Positions 36,710-45,409 of a stretch of 64,000 nucleotides of DNA are shown piece by piece. How positions within the stretch are numbered: position 1 is the stretch's first letter; each line of letters begins with the position of its first letter. The notes below the pieces were generated by a model. The model had not been told where the DNA came from, did not search any database, and saw nothing but the letters and a program-made list of their open reading frames with translations. The DNA is from Acidovorax sp. NCPPB 3576 (GTDB lineage: Bacteria; Pseudomonadota; Gammaproteobacteria; Burkholderiales; Burkholderiaceae_C). The stretch covers positions 2,782,501-2,846,500 of the forward strand of contig NZ_CP097267.1 of assembly GCF_028473605.1 (NCBI RefSeq), written 5' to 3'. Position numbers and translations under genes: made by a program.

Positions 36710-36736
36710 GAAAAAACCGCGGCCTCGGCGAGGCCG
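36710..36736 (-). terminator. Rho-independent terminator for the DUF3096 gene
   Basis: On the minus strand CGGCCTC-gcc-GAGGCCG followed by CGG and TTTTTT. It sits between the convergent mltD and the small membrane protein gene, downstream of the latter. A further strong hairpin without a T tract lies at about 36748-36771. Confidence 0.65.
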
Positions 36737-36782
36737 TCCCGGTTCAGGCGGCGCGGCCAGCGCCGCCTTGCAGCCGTTCTCC

Positions 36783-36935
36783 TCAGAGGCGCAGGTTGTG
36801 CATGCCCACCAGTCCCAGCACGCCCATCACGATGAGGTACAGGGCCACGATGTAGTTCAGCAGGCGTGGCATGACCAGGATCAAAATGCCTGCGATCAGG
36901 GAAACGAGGGGACCGATACTGAGGTTCAGCGACAT
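36783..36935 (-). CDS. DUF3096 small membrane protein
   Basis: 50 residues beginning MSLNLSIGPLVSLIAGILIL, then VMPRLLNYIVALYLIVMGVLGL. This is a textbook DUF3096 sequence: two hydrophobic segments joined by PRLLNYIVA. Inner-membrane protein of unknown function. The ATG at 36935 is preceded by GGAGAG. Convergent with mltD, with its own likely terminator at 36710-36736. Confidence 0.85.
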   Translation of the reverse strand: MSLNLSIGPLVSLIAGILILVMPRLLNYIVALYLIVMGVLGLVGMHNLRL

Positions 36936-37125
36936 GGAGAGATCCTTGTTGGGGTAACGGAAATCAGAGACAGAAAAAAGCGGTTCAGCGGCCACGGCAC
37001 GAACGCCGCTCGCGCGCCCTCGACTCTATCGCCACATGCTGGCTGCATCGTGTCGGACAGTTCAGCCAAAGTGCCGCACCGCCCACCAGGGCAGCGCCTG
37101 CCCAGCACGCTCGGGCGCCTTGCCC

Positions 37126-38184
37126 TCAGGCGTTGAACTTTTGCTTGGCCTTGCGCGCGAATTCGTTCGTGAACGTGCGGCCCAAATCGATCTTGAGTGG
37201 CGCCAGTTCAGAGCGCAGACGGGCCAGCACACGCGCCGCATTGGCCGGGCCATCGTCGGGCATGAGGCCATCGGGCGAGAAGGTGTCGCGCACCTTGTGG
37301 AATGCCGCCAGGTAGGCCCCCCGTTCGCCCAGCAGGTAGCCGGACGGCACGACGCGCACCAGATCGGCCGGGCTGGCCGTCTGCAGCCACTTGAGCGCAT
37401 GCACCATGGCATTGGCCAGGGCCTGCGACCGCGCCGGCTGCTTTTGCACGAACGACTGCGGCGCATAGAGACTGGCGGCCGGCATGCTGCCGCCGAACAG
37501 TTCCTGCGACCCTTTGAGCGAGCGCGTGTCGCACAGCACCCGCACCTCGGAGCGCTGCTCCAGCGCGCTGACGATCGGATCGGCATGGCACAGGGCGTGC
37601 ACCTGCCCCTGGCGCAGGGCCGCCACCGCGCCCATGCCCGACCCCACGCCGATGAACGACACCTCGTCCAGCGGTGCGCCGTCCCGCGACAGCATCAGCT
37701 GCGCCACATGGTGGGTGGATGACCCCAGGGCGGACACGCCCACGCGCATCCCCTTGAAACGGGCCACGCTTTTCATGGGCCAGGCGCGAGCCGACGCCGC
37801 CAGCGCCAGTTGCGGCGCCCGCCCCTGCAGCACGATGGCACGGTAGCTGCGGCCCAGCAGTTGCTGGCGCAGCACGTGGTCGTAGGCGCCCGAGCACACA
37901 TCGGCCTCGCCATCCTGCAGCGCCTGCAAAGCAAGCGCGCCGCCCGCGTAATCCTGCACCACTACGTGCAGCCCTTCGGCACGGAAGAAACCCAGTTCCT
38001 GGGCAATGGTCAGCGGTAGGTGGTACAGCAAGCCCGAGCCACCGACCGCCACCCGCAGCGGGTCGATCCCGGCCGTGAATGGGGATGGAGATGGTTCCGC
38101 CAGGGCGCCCACGCCCGCCCAACCCGCCATCGACAGGGCGGACAACGTACCGAAGTGGCGGCGGCGGAGGCGTGAAAAATCCAT
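37126..38184 (-). CDS. ABC transporter substrate-binding protein, NitT/TauT type
   Basis: 352 residues. The N-terminus MDFSRLRRRHFGTLSALSMA is a signal with adjacent basic residues, cleaving near ALAEP, so the protein is periplasmic. The mature part begins PLRVAVGGSGLLYHLPLTIA, then QELGFFRAEGLHVVVQDYAG, the usual start of SsuA/THI5-like binding proteins for sulfonates, nitrate or pyrimidine precursors. GMRVGVSALGSSTHHVAQLM is the second-lobe hinge motif. No permease or ATPase gene is adjacent, so the partner transporter must be elsewhere. Ligand unknown. ATG at 38184. Confidence 0.88.
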   Translation of the reverse strand: MDFSRLRRRHFGTLSALSMAGWAGVGALAEPSPSPFTAGIDPLRVAVGGSGLLYHLPLTIAQELGFFRAEGLHVVVQDYAGGALALQALQDGEADVCSGAYDHVLRQQLLGRSYRAIVLQGRAPQLALAASARAWPMKSVARFKGMRVGVSALGSSTHHVAQLMLSRDGAPLDEVSFIGVGSGMGAVAALRQGQVHALCHADPIVSALEQRSEVRVLCDTRSLKGSQELFGGSMPAASLYAPQSFVQKQPARSQALANAMVHALKWLQTASPADLVRVVPSGYLLGERGAYLAAFHKVRDTFSPDGLMPDDGPANAARVLARLRSELAPLKIDLGRTFTNEFARKAKQKFNA

Positions 38185-38336
38185 GAAAAAGAGCGAATTG
38201 AAAATGCTGCAGTGCAGCAATCGTGCCACCAGTGCGCAAACGCCCCGTCAGGGCAATCCCTGAGGGACTGGTGCGCCAAGGCAAGGTAACGGCCCGCACA
38301 GCGGGGTGGCAGGCCAGCGAACGGCCTCGTAGCCCT

Positions 38337-38741
38337 TTAGCGGTAGCCGATGAAAAGGATGGCGATGTTGACCACCATGGAACCGAACCACACGGCGCTG
38401 CGGGCGGTGGGCAGGTCGGACACGTACATCATCACGTAGAACACCCGCAGCATCACGAAGACGAACGCCAGGATGTCCAGCAGCGCCTGGGCGGCACCCA
38501 ACTGGTGCGCGATCACCACGGCACCAATGAAGAAAGGCAACGCCTCGAAGGTGTTGGACTGCGCGGCCAGGGCGCGGGCGCGCCAGTCGGTCTGCCGGGA
38601 AGCCCAGCCACGCGGGTCCCGGTTGTCGGACACCTGGAAGCTGCCACGCTTGGCGATCAGGGCGCACACCGTGGGCAGCAGCGCCATCAGCAGCACGCAC
38701 CAGTAGGCGACGGTGAAATGCGCCAGATGCAAGGAATTCAT
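38337..38741 (-). CDS. MAPEG-family membrane protein
   Basis: 134 residues with four hydrophobic segments. The motif AAQSNTFEALPFFIGAVVIA (the N-x-x-E-x-x-P-x-F signature) and LRVFYVMMYVSDLPTARSAV are those of MAPEG proteins, which include microsomal glutathione transferases and leukotriene synthases in eukaryotes. The bacterial substrate is unknown. ATG at 38741. A partial dispersed repeat (38757-38813) separates it from recR upstream on the same strand. Confidence 0.9.
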   Translation of the reverse strand: MNSLHLAHFTVAYWCVLLMALLPTVCALIAKRGSFQVSDNRDPRGWASRQTDWRARALAAQSNTFEALPFFIGAVVIAHQLGAAQALLDILAFVFVMLRVFYVMMYVSDLPTARSAVWFGSMVVNIAILFIGYR

Positions 38742-38756
38742 GGTTCAAGCCTTTTC

Positions 38757-38813
38757 ATGCCCCAGCGCAATCAGGTATTGCGCCGGAAGCTATCAATTTT
38801 ATAGTGCTAACGG
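38757..38813 (-). repeat. Dispersed repeat family, copy 4 (partial)
   Basis: Contains CCCCAGCGCAATCAGGTATT, then GCGCCGGAAGCTATCAATTT. It shares the AGCGCAAT and AGCTATCAA blocks with the other copies but is rearranged. It fills the gap between recR and the MAPEG gene and reaches the recR stop codon. Confidence 0.55.
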
Positions 38814-39397
38814 CGATCGACCAGTGCATGCGCGATGGTGCCCAGGTCCACGTATTCCAGTTCGCTGCCCACCGGAACGCCGCGGGCCAGCCGGGTGACG
38901 TGCAGCCCCCGGCTCTTGAGCGCCTCGCTGATGACATAGGCCGTGGCCTCGCCCTCGGCAGTGAAATTGGTGGCCAGGATCACCTCCTGCACCAGGCCGT
39001 CGGTGGCGCGCTCCATGAGCTTGTGCAGCCCGATGTCCTTCGGACCCACGCCGTCGAGTGGCGACAGCCGCCCCATGAGCACGAAATACAGCCCGCGAAA
39101 CGCCGCCGTGCGTTCCAACGCCGCCTGGTCGGCCGGGGTTTCCACCACCGCCAGCCGCGAGGCATCGCGCTCCGGGTCCAGGCAGGTGTCGCACACCGCT
39201 GCCTGGGTGAAGGTGTGGCAGCGATCGCAGTGGTGCACGGACACCGTCGCTTCGTGCAGCGCCCGCGAAAGCACCTCGGCCCCTTCGCGGTCATGCTGCA
39301 GCAGATGGAAGGCCATGCGCTGCGCCGACTTCACGCCCACGCCCGGCAGGCGGCGCAGCGCCTGGACCAGGGCATCGAGGGAATTGGTGTCGGACAT
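38807..39397 (-). CDS. recR: Recombination mediator RecR
   Basis: 196 residues; works with RecO (and RecF) to load RecA onto gapped DNA. Helix-hairpin-helix [20 protein letters not shown], zinc finger [16 protein letters not shown], then a Toprim domain ([40 protein letters not shown]) and the C-terminal [19 protein letters not shown]. All complete. ATG at 39397. Third member of the widespread dnaX-ybaB-recR order, but a likely terminator at 39419-39446 lies between ybaB and recR. Confidence 0.96.
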   Translation of the reverse strand: MSDTNSLDALVQALRRLPGVGVKSAQRMAFHLLQHDREGAEVLSRALHEATVSVHHCDRCHTFTQAAVCDTCLDPERDASRLAVVETPADQAALERTAAFRGLYFVLMGRLSPLDGVGPKDIGLHKLMERATDGLVQEVILATNFTAEGEATAYVISEALKSRGLHVTRLARGVPVGSELEYVDLGTIAHALVDRR

Positions 39398-39418
39398 GAA
39401 AAGGAACCGTTCAAGAAT

Positions 39419-39446
39419 CAAAAAACGATGCCCACCCAGGGCATCG
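39419..39446 (-). terminator. Terminator between ybaB and recR
   Basis: On the minus strand CGATGCCC-tgggt-GGGCATCG followed by TTTTTTG, a canonical intrinsic terminator about 95 bp after the ybaB stop and just upstream of recR. It may be partial, allowing some read-through into recR. Confidence 0.7.
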
Positions 39447-39541
39447 GAGTCGCGCGGCAAGCCCTGCGACTCAGGCAACAGGCAGGCCAGACAGGCCCGG
39501 CTTGCCGGAAGCCCCACGCCCGCCATGCGGGCATGAAGTCC

Positions 39542-39874
39542 TCAGAAAGGAAACTTCATTCCGGGAGGAAGCCCGGGCATGCCTGCCGTCAGCTTGCCCA
39601 TCTTTTCCTGCGAGGTTTCTTCGGCCTTGCGAACGGCCGCGTTGAAGGCGGCAGCCACCAGGTCTTCAAGCATGTCCTTGTCCTCGGCCAGCAGGCTGGG
39701 GTCGATGGTCACGCGCTTGACGTCGTGCTTGCAGGTCATCAGCACCTTCACCAGGCCGGCGCCGGATTCGCCTTCCACTTCGATGTTGCCCAGCTCGTCC
39801 TGGGCCTTCTTCAGGTTGTCCTGCATGGCCTGGGCCTGCTTCATGAGGCCGGCGAGTTGTCCCTTGTTGAACAT
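39542..39874 (-). CDS. ybaB: YbaB/EbfC nucleoid-associated protein
   Basis: 110 residues. [40 protein letters not shown] and the Met/Pro-rich C-terminus [13 protein letters not shown] are characteristic. Dimeric DNA-binding protein of the nucleoid, cytoplasmic. It sits between dnaX and recR, the usual place; the dnaX stop is 78 bp upstream of its ATG at 39874. Confidence 0.95.
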   Translation of the reverse strand: MFNKGQLAGLMKQAQAMQDNLKKAQDELGNIEVEGESGAGLVKVLMTCKHDVKRVTIDPSLLAEDKDMLEDLVAAAFNAAVRKAEETSQEKMGKLTAGMPGLPPGMKFPF

Positions 39875-39952
39875 GTGAGTTTCCTTTTCTGATGGGAATG
39901 TAGGGGAAGGCTTGGAAAGGGGAATTCGTCGGAGAGATGCGGTGGCCTGCCG

Positions 39953-41995
39953 TCACGCCGGCTTGATGCTGCCGGGCACGATTTTGGCGCCGAAGTCGCG
40001 CACCAGTGCTTGCACGTAGGGGTCGTTGTGCACGATCTCCTCGGCCACGCGCTGGCGCTCGGCCGCTGCGGCCGCGTTGCGGCGCGCCGGGCTGTCGATG
40101 ACCACGCCCAGCTCGACGCTGATCTGGGTCGCATGGCCAGCGGCCTCCAGCGCCGCGCGCAGGCGCTCGCGCGCCACGGGCTGGTTGAGCGATTCGCGCT
40201 CCACGCGCAGCAGCCAGTGCCCGGCGTCACGCGCCACCAACTGGGACTGCAGGGCCAGTTCACGCACCAGTGCCGAGATGGCTTCAGCAGCCACCAGTTG
40301 CTGCACCGTGGCGTGCCAGACATCGCCCTCTTCCGTGGCGGTGTAGCGGGCCGATGCGGGAAGGGAACCCGTCGGGGCGTTGGGCTGCAGGCGCGCGCCT
40401 GGCTCGGGGGACGTCCGCACGGGAATCGCCATGTATTCGGGCGATGGCGTGGACTGGGCCGGCCGTTGTGCGGACGACGATGCGGGTGGTGCGGCACGGC
40501 GGAAATCTTCAGGCGCATGGACCGGCAGGCGCACCGGGGCCGGAGCCGCAGCGGGGGCCGAGGGCGTCGGAAGGGTGGCCGCTGCAACGTCGGCTTGACC
40601 ATCCGAATGCCCCGACGCCTCGGCCTCCGTCCAGGTCTCCGTGGATTCGGGCTCGGCGGCTACCGCAACGGATGTCTCAGCCACAGACGCAGAATTGGCC
40701 GCCTGCTGGTGCATCGACTCCGCAGGATCGGCCTCTGTCGAGGGGGAGGCTGCTTGCGAAGGGTTGGCTATCGACCCATTTCCTGGTGCCGCGCTGCTGG
40801 CCACCCGGGCAGCCATCTGCGCGGGCGCCGGCTCAACCGGCGTCAGAGTTTTTTTTTCAGCCGAAGGGGCCAGGGCTGCCGAACCATCCGCCGGCTTGAA
40901 GGCCAGCAGCCGCAGCAAGGCCATGGTCAGCGCCGCATATTCGTCCGGCGCCAGCCCCAGTTCGGCGCGTCCGTGCAGGCAAATGCTGTAGAGCAATTGG
41001 GTTTCGTCCGCGGGCATCTGCGCGGCCAGTCGGGCGATTTCCACGGCCTCGGGGTCGTTGGCATCCAGCGCCTGGGCCATGTTGGGTACGGCCTGCATGA
41101 CCGCCATGCGCTGTAGCACCGCGCTCATCTCCTCCAGCGTGGAGGCGGCAGACAAACCGTTCAAACGCAGGGCATCGGAGGTCTCCACCACCGTGCGGCC
41201 ATCGCCCTGGGCCAGCGCCTCGATCAGGCGGAATACATACGACCGGTCCACGCTGCCCAGCATCTGGCGCACGCCCGCTTCCTGCAACTGACCGCTGCCG
41301 AACGCGATGGCCTGGTCGGTGAGCGACAGCGCATCGCGCATCGAGCCCCGCGCCGCACGCGACAGCAGGCGCAACGCCTGCGGCTCGGCCGGCACGTTCT
41401 CTTGCGCCAGCACGCGCCCCAGGTGTTCGAGCACCGTCTCGGGCGCCATCGGGCGCAGGTTGAACTGCAGGCAGCGCGAGAGCACCGTGACCGGCACCTT
41501 CTGCGGATCGGTCGTGGCCAGCACGAACTTGAGATATTCCGGCGGCTCTTCCAGCGTCTTGAGCATGGCGTTGAACGCCGTGTTGGTGAGCATGTGCACT
41601 TCGTCGATCATGAAGACCTTGAAGCGCCCTTGCACCGGCTTGTAGACGGCCTGCTCCAGCAGGCCCTGCACCTCGTCCACGCCCCGGTTGGAGGCGGCGT
41701 CCAGCTCGGTGTAATCCACGAAGCGGCCGCTGTCGATGTCGGTGCAGGCCTGGCACACGCCGCAAGGGGTGGCCGTGATGCCGCCCTGCCCGTCGGGGCC
41801 CTGGCAGTTGAGCGACTTGGCAAGAATGCGCGAGACCGTGGTCTTGCCCACGCCGCGCGTGCCGGTGAAAAGATAGGCATGGTGCAGCCGCTGCTGCGTG
41901 AGCGCATTGGACAGCGCCTGCACCACATGCTCCTGGCCCACCATCTCCGAGAAGGTCTTGGGACGGTATTTGCGGGCAAGCACGAGGTAAGACAT
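39953..41995 (-). CDS. dnaX: DNA polymerase III subunits tau and (by frameshift) gamma
   Basis: 680 residues as the full-length tau form. Clamp-loader ATPase: Walker A LFTGTRGVGKTTVSRILAKS, zinc-binding cysteines in NCQGPDG...CGVCQAC, Walker B in VFMIDEVHMLT and the sensor-1 region VLATTDPQKVPVTVLSRCLQ. After about residue 370 comes a Pro/Ala/Ser-rich linker, then the tau-specific C-terminal domains that bind DnaB and the polymerase. A run of nine A residues at codons 380-383 with a hairpin downstream is a likely programmed frameshift site giving a short gamma form of about 387 residues. ATG at 41995; the longer open frame upstream is not conserved in the family. Divergent from the 4.5S RNA gene. 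Confidence 0.97.
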   Translation of the reverse strand: MSYLVLARKYRPKTFSEMVGQEHVVQALSNALTQQRLHHAYLFTGTRGVGKTTVSRILAKSLNCQGPDGQGGITATPCGVCQACTDIDSGRFVDYTELDAASNRGVDEVQGLLEQAVYKPVQGRFKVFMIDEVHMLTNTAFNAMLKTLEEPPEYLKFVLATTDPQKVPVTVLSRCLQFNLRPMAPETVLEHLGRVLAQENVPAEPQALRLLSRAARGSMRDALSLTDQAIAFGSGQLQEAGVRQMLGSVDRSYVFRLIEALAQGDGRTVVETSDALRLNGLSAASTLEEMSAVLQRMAVMQAVPNMAQALDANDPEAVEIARLAAQMPADETQLLYSICLHGRAELGLAPDEYAALTMALLRLLAFKPADGSAALAPSAEKKTLTPVEPAPAQMAARVASSAAPGNGSIANPSQAASPSTEADPAESMHQQAANSASVAETSVAVAAEPESTETWTEAEASGHSDGQADVAAATLPTPSAPAAAPAPVRLPVHAPEDFRRAAPPASSSAQRPAQSTPSPEYMAIPVRTSPEPGARLQPNAPTGSLPASARYTATEEGDVWHATVQQLVAAEAISALVRELALQSQLVARDAGHWLLRVERESLNQPVARERLRAALEAAGHATQISVELGVVIDSPARRNAAAAAERQRVAEEIVHNDPYVQALVRDFGAKIVPGSIKPA
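40826..40858 (-). promoter_or_regulatory. dnaX programmed frameshift (slippery site and hairpin)
   Basis: On the minus strand: G followed by nine A (40857-40849), a 6-nt spacer CTCTGA, then the hairpin CGCCGG-TTGAG-CCGGCG (40842-40826). The zero frame reads GAA AAA AAA ACT. The -1 frame reaches TGA after five codons (AAC TCT GAC GCC GGT TGA); the +1 frame reaches TGA after one. The layout matches the known E. coli dnaX signal. Confidence 0.8.
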
Positions 41996-42148
41996 AGGGA
42001 GGGATTCTATGTGGCTGAGCCCGCCCTCCCGGATCGCCGGGATACCGACTCCGCACCGCGCCACGGTGCGCCTGGCCGACAGGCCGCCATGGCCAACACC
42101 TGCACGGCGAGCAGGGCCGGCTCTGCCGGAACGGTCCGCTTTATCGCC

Positions 42149-42154
42149 TACAAT
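42149..42154 (+). promoter_or_regulatory. Probable -10 element of the 4.5S RNA gene
   Basis: TACAAT about 9 bp upstream of the inferred RNA 5' end. A weak -35 candidate (CTGCCG, 42123-42128) is at poor spacing, so only the -10 is supported. Confidence 0.5.
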
Positions 42155-42162
42155 CGCCGGTG

Positions 42163-42254
42163 ACGGGCCTCCCCGCATGGTGAAGCAGCCAACCGGGTCA
42201 GGTGGGGAACCAAGCAGCCCTAACTGTAGAGTCAGTGCCGGGGGTAAGGCTCGT
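42163..42254 (+). ncRNA. ffs: 4.5S RNA of the signal recognition particle
   Basis: About 92 nt. The conserved Ffh-binding domain is visible as GTCAGGTGGGGAACCAAGCA followed by GCC, the core present in all bacterial 4.5S RNAs. The ends pair: CGGGCCTCCCCGCA at the 5' side against the 3' side TGCCGGGGGTAAGGCTCG. With Ffh it targets membrane proteins to FtsY and SecYEG. It lies divergent from dnaX; 5' and 3' ends are estimated from the pairing. Confidence 0.92.
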
Positions 42255-42756
42255 CAACTCATTTTCCAGCCATCCCTGCCAGGCCTTCGTTGCCTTCACG
42301 CAGGGCATGTCCCCAAGCGGTGCACGCCGCAGCCTCTTTCGCTTTTCAACACCTTCGCAGCATTCGCCCCGGTCGATCCAGTGACCGGCAGGCGCCGGAT
42401 GTGCCGCCCGAACGCTTACGCCGCCTCGGCTGGGTCCGCCCGGCAAGCACCGCTTGCGCGCTGGCCGCTCGAACCGGGCATGCGCGTCTTGCTTTGCCCC
42501 TGCGACGCTCGCGCCCTCCCCCGACTGGCCAGAACCAAGCGAAGGCCTGCATCGATCAGGTCACGCCTCATTCGCCTCGTGCAAGCCTCTTTCGCTTGCG
42601 CTCATTCCTCGGCGCCTCCCCACACAACGCGAAACCCGTCGGGCACTGACCGCCTTACAAGACCTGCTTTTCAGGGCTTAAAACCCCTGCCGATCCCCCC
42701 AAAATATTCACATTTATCAGTTTCAAGTTACTATTTGTTTCTTTTGAGGAGCCGAT
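42255..42756. other. 500-bp gap without a recognised gene
   Basis: GC-rich in its first part, then AT-rich just before the diguanylate cyclase gene. The block CCTCTTTCGCTT occurs twice (about 42332 and 42589). Reading frames here show no recognisable protein. The last 60 bp, with AATATTCACATTTATCAGTT, probably hold the promoter of the following gene. Confidence 0.5.
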
Positions 42757-43968
42757 ATGGCAGAAGGTCAAGCGCGAGGAACCGCCTACCTGTGCAACAC
42801 GGCCGATACGCCGCCGGCGGTCGAGCCGGCGCGTGTCGTCAGCGCCAGCCCGCCAGCGATCGCAGACGAATCCAGCGCCAGACCGCTGGACCAGTTCACC
42901 TTCGAGAAGATGCGGCGCGTCAATGGCTCTCTCCTCGCGTTCGGCTCTCTGGGTTGGCTGGCTGCCTGGTGGACGGCCGCACCCACCTACCACTACGACA
43001 ACATTCTGTTCTCCCTGCTGGCGGTCGCCTTCTTTTGTTGCATCACCGCGTCGATGTTCGCCAGCACGCCCAGAAGGGTGGTGCTGGCCGCGTTGCCGGC
43101 CTGTGGTCTGCTGGCCCACGGGTTCTGGCTGCTGTCGGTGCCGAGCCCGGCCGGCGTGTACTTCTGCCTGTCCCTGGGAGTGGCCTTCACGCTGCTGATC
43201 GCCTTCATGTTCATTTCGGTGTGGCAGTACCTGGTATCGGTGGCCGTCATCTGGCTCGCATTCGGGCACGGCGATTTCCAGCAGATGCGCTCCGCTCACG
43301 ACCCCGTCTGGAGCATGCTGATCGTCACCCTGTCGTCGCTGTGCGGGATGCTCCTGAACATCGGCCTCTCGCGCCTGCGCGAAGACAGCCACCGGCAGCA
43401 GCTTGAACTGGAAACCCTGGCCTACCAGGATGCGCTGACCGGCCTGGCCAACCGCCGCAGCCTGCTCAAGCACATGCAGTCGCTGCAGGACGCCGGGCAC
43501 ATCGACGGCCTGTATTTCATGATGATCGACATCGATGACTTCAAATCGATCAACGACCAATTCGGGCACGACCAGGGCGACGTGGTGCTGAAGGACGTGG
43601 CTTCGGCACTGAAGCGGCAGGCCGGCCGGCACCTGTGCGGCCGCCTGGGCGGCGAGGAGTTCGGCGTGGTGGTGGATGCCGCCACGCTGCCCGAGGCCTG
43701 CGAACTCGCCCAGGCGCTGGTCACCGCCGTGAACGCGCTGTACGCGGTGCCGGCGGACCACCCCGCCTTCCAGGGCCGCCGGCTGTCCATCAGCGCCGGC
43801 ATGACCCGGGGCGAGGCAGACTGCACCACCTCCGACCTGATCCGGCGCGCGGACCTGGCCCTGTACCGCGCCAAGCGCGAAGGCAAGAACCGCTTCTGCA
43901 TGCACTTCGGCTCCGATGGCGACGCGGGCGCGCAGCCATCGGCCGCGCCCGTGGAACAAAACGCCTGA
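42757..43968 (+). CDS. Diguanylate cyclase with N-terminal membrane region
   Basis: 403 residues; makes the second messenger c-di-GMP from GTP. The C-terminal GGDEF domain (about 225-385) has the active site as RLGGEEFGVVVDA (GGEEF, a functional variant), with DALTGLANRRSLLKHMQSL and MIDIDDFKSINDQFGHDQGD. The RxxD inhibitory site five residues before GGEEF is not obvious (RHLCGRLGGEEF). Six hydrophobic segments (about 58-200) form an MHYT-like or MASE-like sensor of unknown ligand. ATG at 42757 has GAGGAG upstream. Its stop codon directly abuts that of the next, convergent gene. Confidence 0.93.
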   Translation: MAEGQARGTAYLCNTADTPPAVEPARVVSASPPAIADESSARPLDQFTFEKMRRVNGSLLAFGSLGWLAAWWTAAPTYHYDNILFSLLAVAFFCCITASMFASTPRRVVLAALPACGLLAHGFWLLSVPSPAGVYFCLSLGVAFTLLIAFMFISVWQYLVSVAVIWLAFGHGDFQQMRSAHDPVWSMLIVTLSSLCGMLLNIGLSRLREDSHRQQLELETLAYQDALTGLANRRSLLKHMQSLQDAGHIDGLYFMMIDIDDFKSINDQFGHDQGDVVLKDVASALKRQAGRHLCGRLGGEEFGVVVDAATLPEACELAQALVTAVNALYAVPADHPAFQGRRLSISAGMTRGEADCTTSDLIRRADLALYRAKREGKNRFCMHFGSDGDAGAQPSAAPVEQNA

Positions 43969-45339
43969 TCAGCAGCCCCGCTGCAGCCAGTCCTTGGCGC
44001 CTTGCGCCGCGGCGATGCCGCTGGCCATGCAGGCCGTGATCAGGTAGCCGCCGGTGGGCGCTTCCCAGTCCAGCATTTCGCCTGCGCAGAAAACACCGGG
44101 CACCGCCGCCAGCATGAGGTGGCCGTCCATCGCCTCGAACGGCACGCCGCCCGCGGTGCTGATGGCCTCGTCCAGCGGCCGGGCCGCACCCACGGTGACG
44201 GGCAGCGCCTTGATGGCCTGCGGGAGGGCGGCAGCGTCGCCCAGGCCGTCCTTGCCCAACTGCTCGTACAGGATGCCCATCTTGATGCCGTCCAGCCCCA
44301 GGCGGCTCTTGAGGTGGCTGCTGAGGCTGCGGGCGCCGCGCGGATGGCGCACCTCCTTGAGCACGCGTTCGGGTGTGTGGTCGGGCAGCAGATCGAGCGT
44401 GAACGTGGCATGGCCATGCGCCTGGATCTCGTCGCGCAGCAGGCTGGAGACGGCATAGATCAGGCTACCCTCCACGCCGGTCGCCGTGGCCACGAACTCG
44501 CCCCGGCGGCTGAATGTGCGCCCCTGGCTGTCGGTGAAATGCAGCGCGACCGATTTGAAAGGCTGGCCGGCAAAGCGCTCGGTGAAGTGCGGCGTCCAAC
44601 CCGCCGGGTCGGGGGCGCGCCCGATCAACTCGCGCAGAAACTCCCGCCGCGTCTCGCCTGCAGGAGCCCCGCCTGCGCGCACCGTATCGAAGCCGCAGTT
44701 GGCCGGCCGCAGCGGCGCCACCGGAACGCCTTTTTCGGCCAGCAGCGGCACCCAGGCGCCATCGGAGCCCAGCCGGGCCCAGCTGGCGCCGCCGAGCGAC
44801 AGCACCACCGCCTTGGCCCGCACCGGCACCAAGCCGGTGGGGCTGGCGAAACCCAGCGTCAGGGCGCCTGCCCCGCTGCCTTCGTCTGCAGCCGCATCGC
44901 TCCAGCCCAGCCAGCGGTGGCGCATGTGGAACACCACCCCCTGGCCACGCAGGCGATGCAGCCATGCGCGCAGCAGCGGCGCGGCTTTCATGTCAGACGG
45001 AAACACCCGGCCCGAAGTGCCGACGAAGGTCTCGACACCGAGCTCCTGCGCCCAGGCGCGCACCGCATCGGACCCGAAAGCCTGCAGCAACGGCTCGATG
45101 GCGGCGCGGCGCTCCCCGAAGCGGGCCGCGAAGGGCTCGAACGCCTCGGAGTGCGTGAGGTTGAGTCCCCCCTTGCCTGCCAGCAGGAACTTGCGCCCCA
45201 CGGATGGCATGGCGTCGAACAAATGCACGGCCAGGCCGTCGCGGGCCAGCACTTCGGCCGCCATCAGGCCGGCGGGGCCGCCGCCGATCACGGCGACATC
45301 ACAGGCCAGCACGGGCGCGAGCGATTCGGAAACAGTCAT
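43969..45339 (-). CDS. BaiN/HI0933-family flavoprotein
   Basis: 456 residues. The FAD-binding start CDVAVIGGGPAGLMAAEVLA, then VGRKFLLAGKGGLNLTHSEA, is the signature of the HI0933/BaiN group (TIGR03862-like). The C-terminal AGEMLDWEAPTGGYLITACM closes the FAD site. Related proteins reduce C-C double bonds of steroid or other substrates; the actual substrate here is unknown. ATG at 45339. Convergent with the diguanylate cyclase, the two stop codons lying back to back (TGA|TCA). Confidence 0.88.
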   Translation of the reverse strand: MTVSESLAPVLACDVAVIGGGPAGLMAAEVLARDGLAVHLFDAMPSVGRKFLLAGKGGLNLTHSEAFEPFAARFGERRAAIEPLLQAFGSDAVRAWAQELGVETFVGTSGRVFPSDMKAAPLLRAWLHRLRGQGVVFHMRHRWLGWSDAAADEGSGAGALTLGFASPTGLVPVRAKAVVLSLGGASWARLGSDGAWVPLLAEKGVPVAPLRPANCGFDTVRAGGAPAGETRREFLRELIGRAPDPAGWTPHFTERFAGQPFKSVALHFTDSQGRTFSRRGEFVATATGVEGSLIYAVSSLLRDEIQAHGHATFTLDLLPDHTPERVLKEVRHPRGARSLSSHLKSRLGLDGIKMGILYEQLGKDGLGDAAALPQAIKALPVTVGAARPLDEAISTAGGVPFEAMDGHLMLAAVPGVFCAGEMLDWEAPTGGYLITACMASGIAAAQGAKDWLQRGC

Positions 45340-45409
45340 CTTCAACCTTTGCTTTGGAAACATCGGGGCGCAGCACCGAAGGCACGAGGGCCTTGAGCGA
45401 GCCGCACCA

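Noticed and set aside
42009..43406. 465-codon plus-strand ORF covering the 4.5S RNA and the gap before the diguanylate cyclase
   Set aside because: It runs through the 4.5S RNA gene and then out of frame through the GGDEF gene; no recognisable domain in any part.
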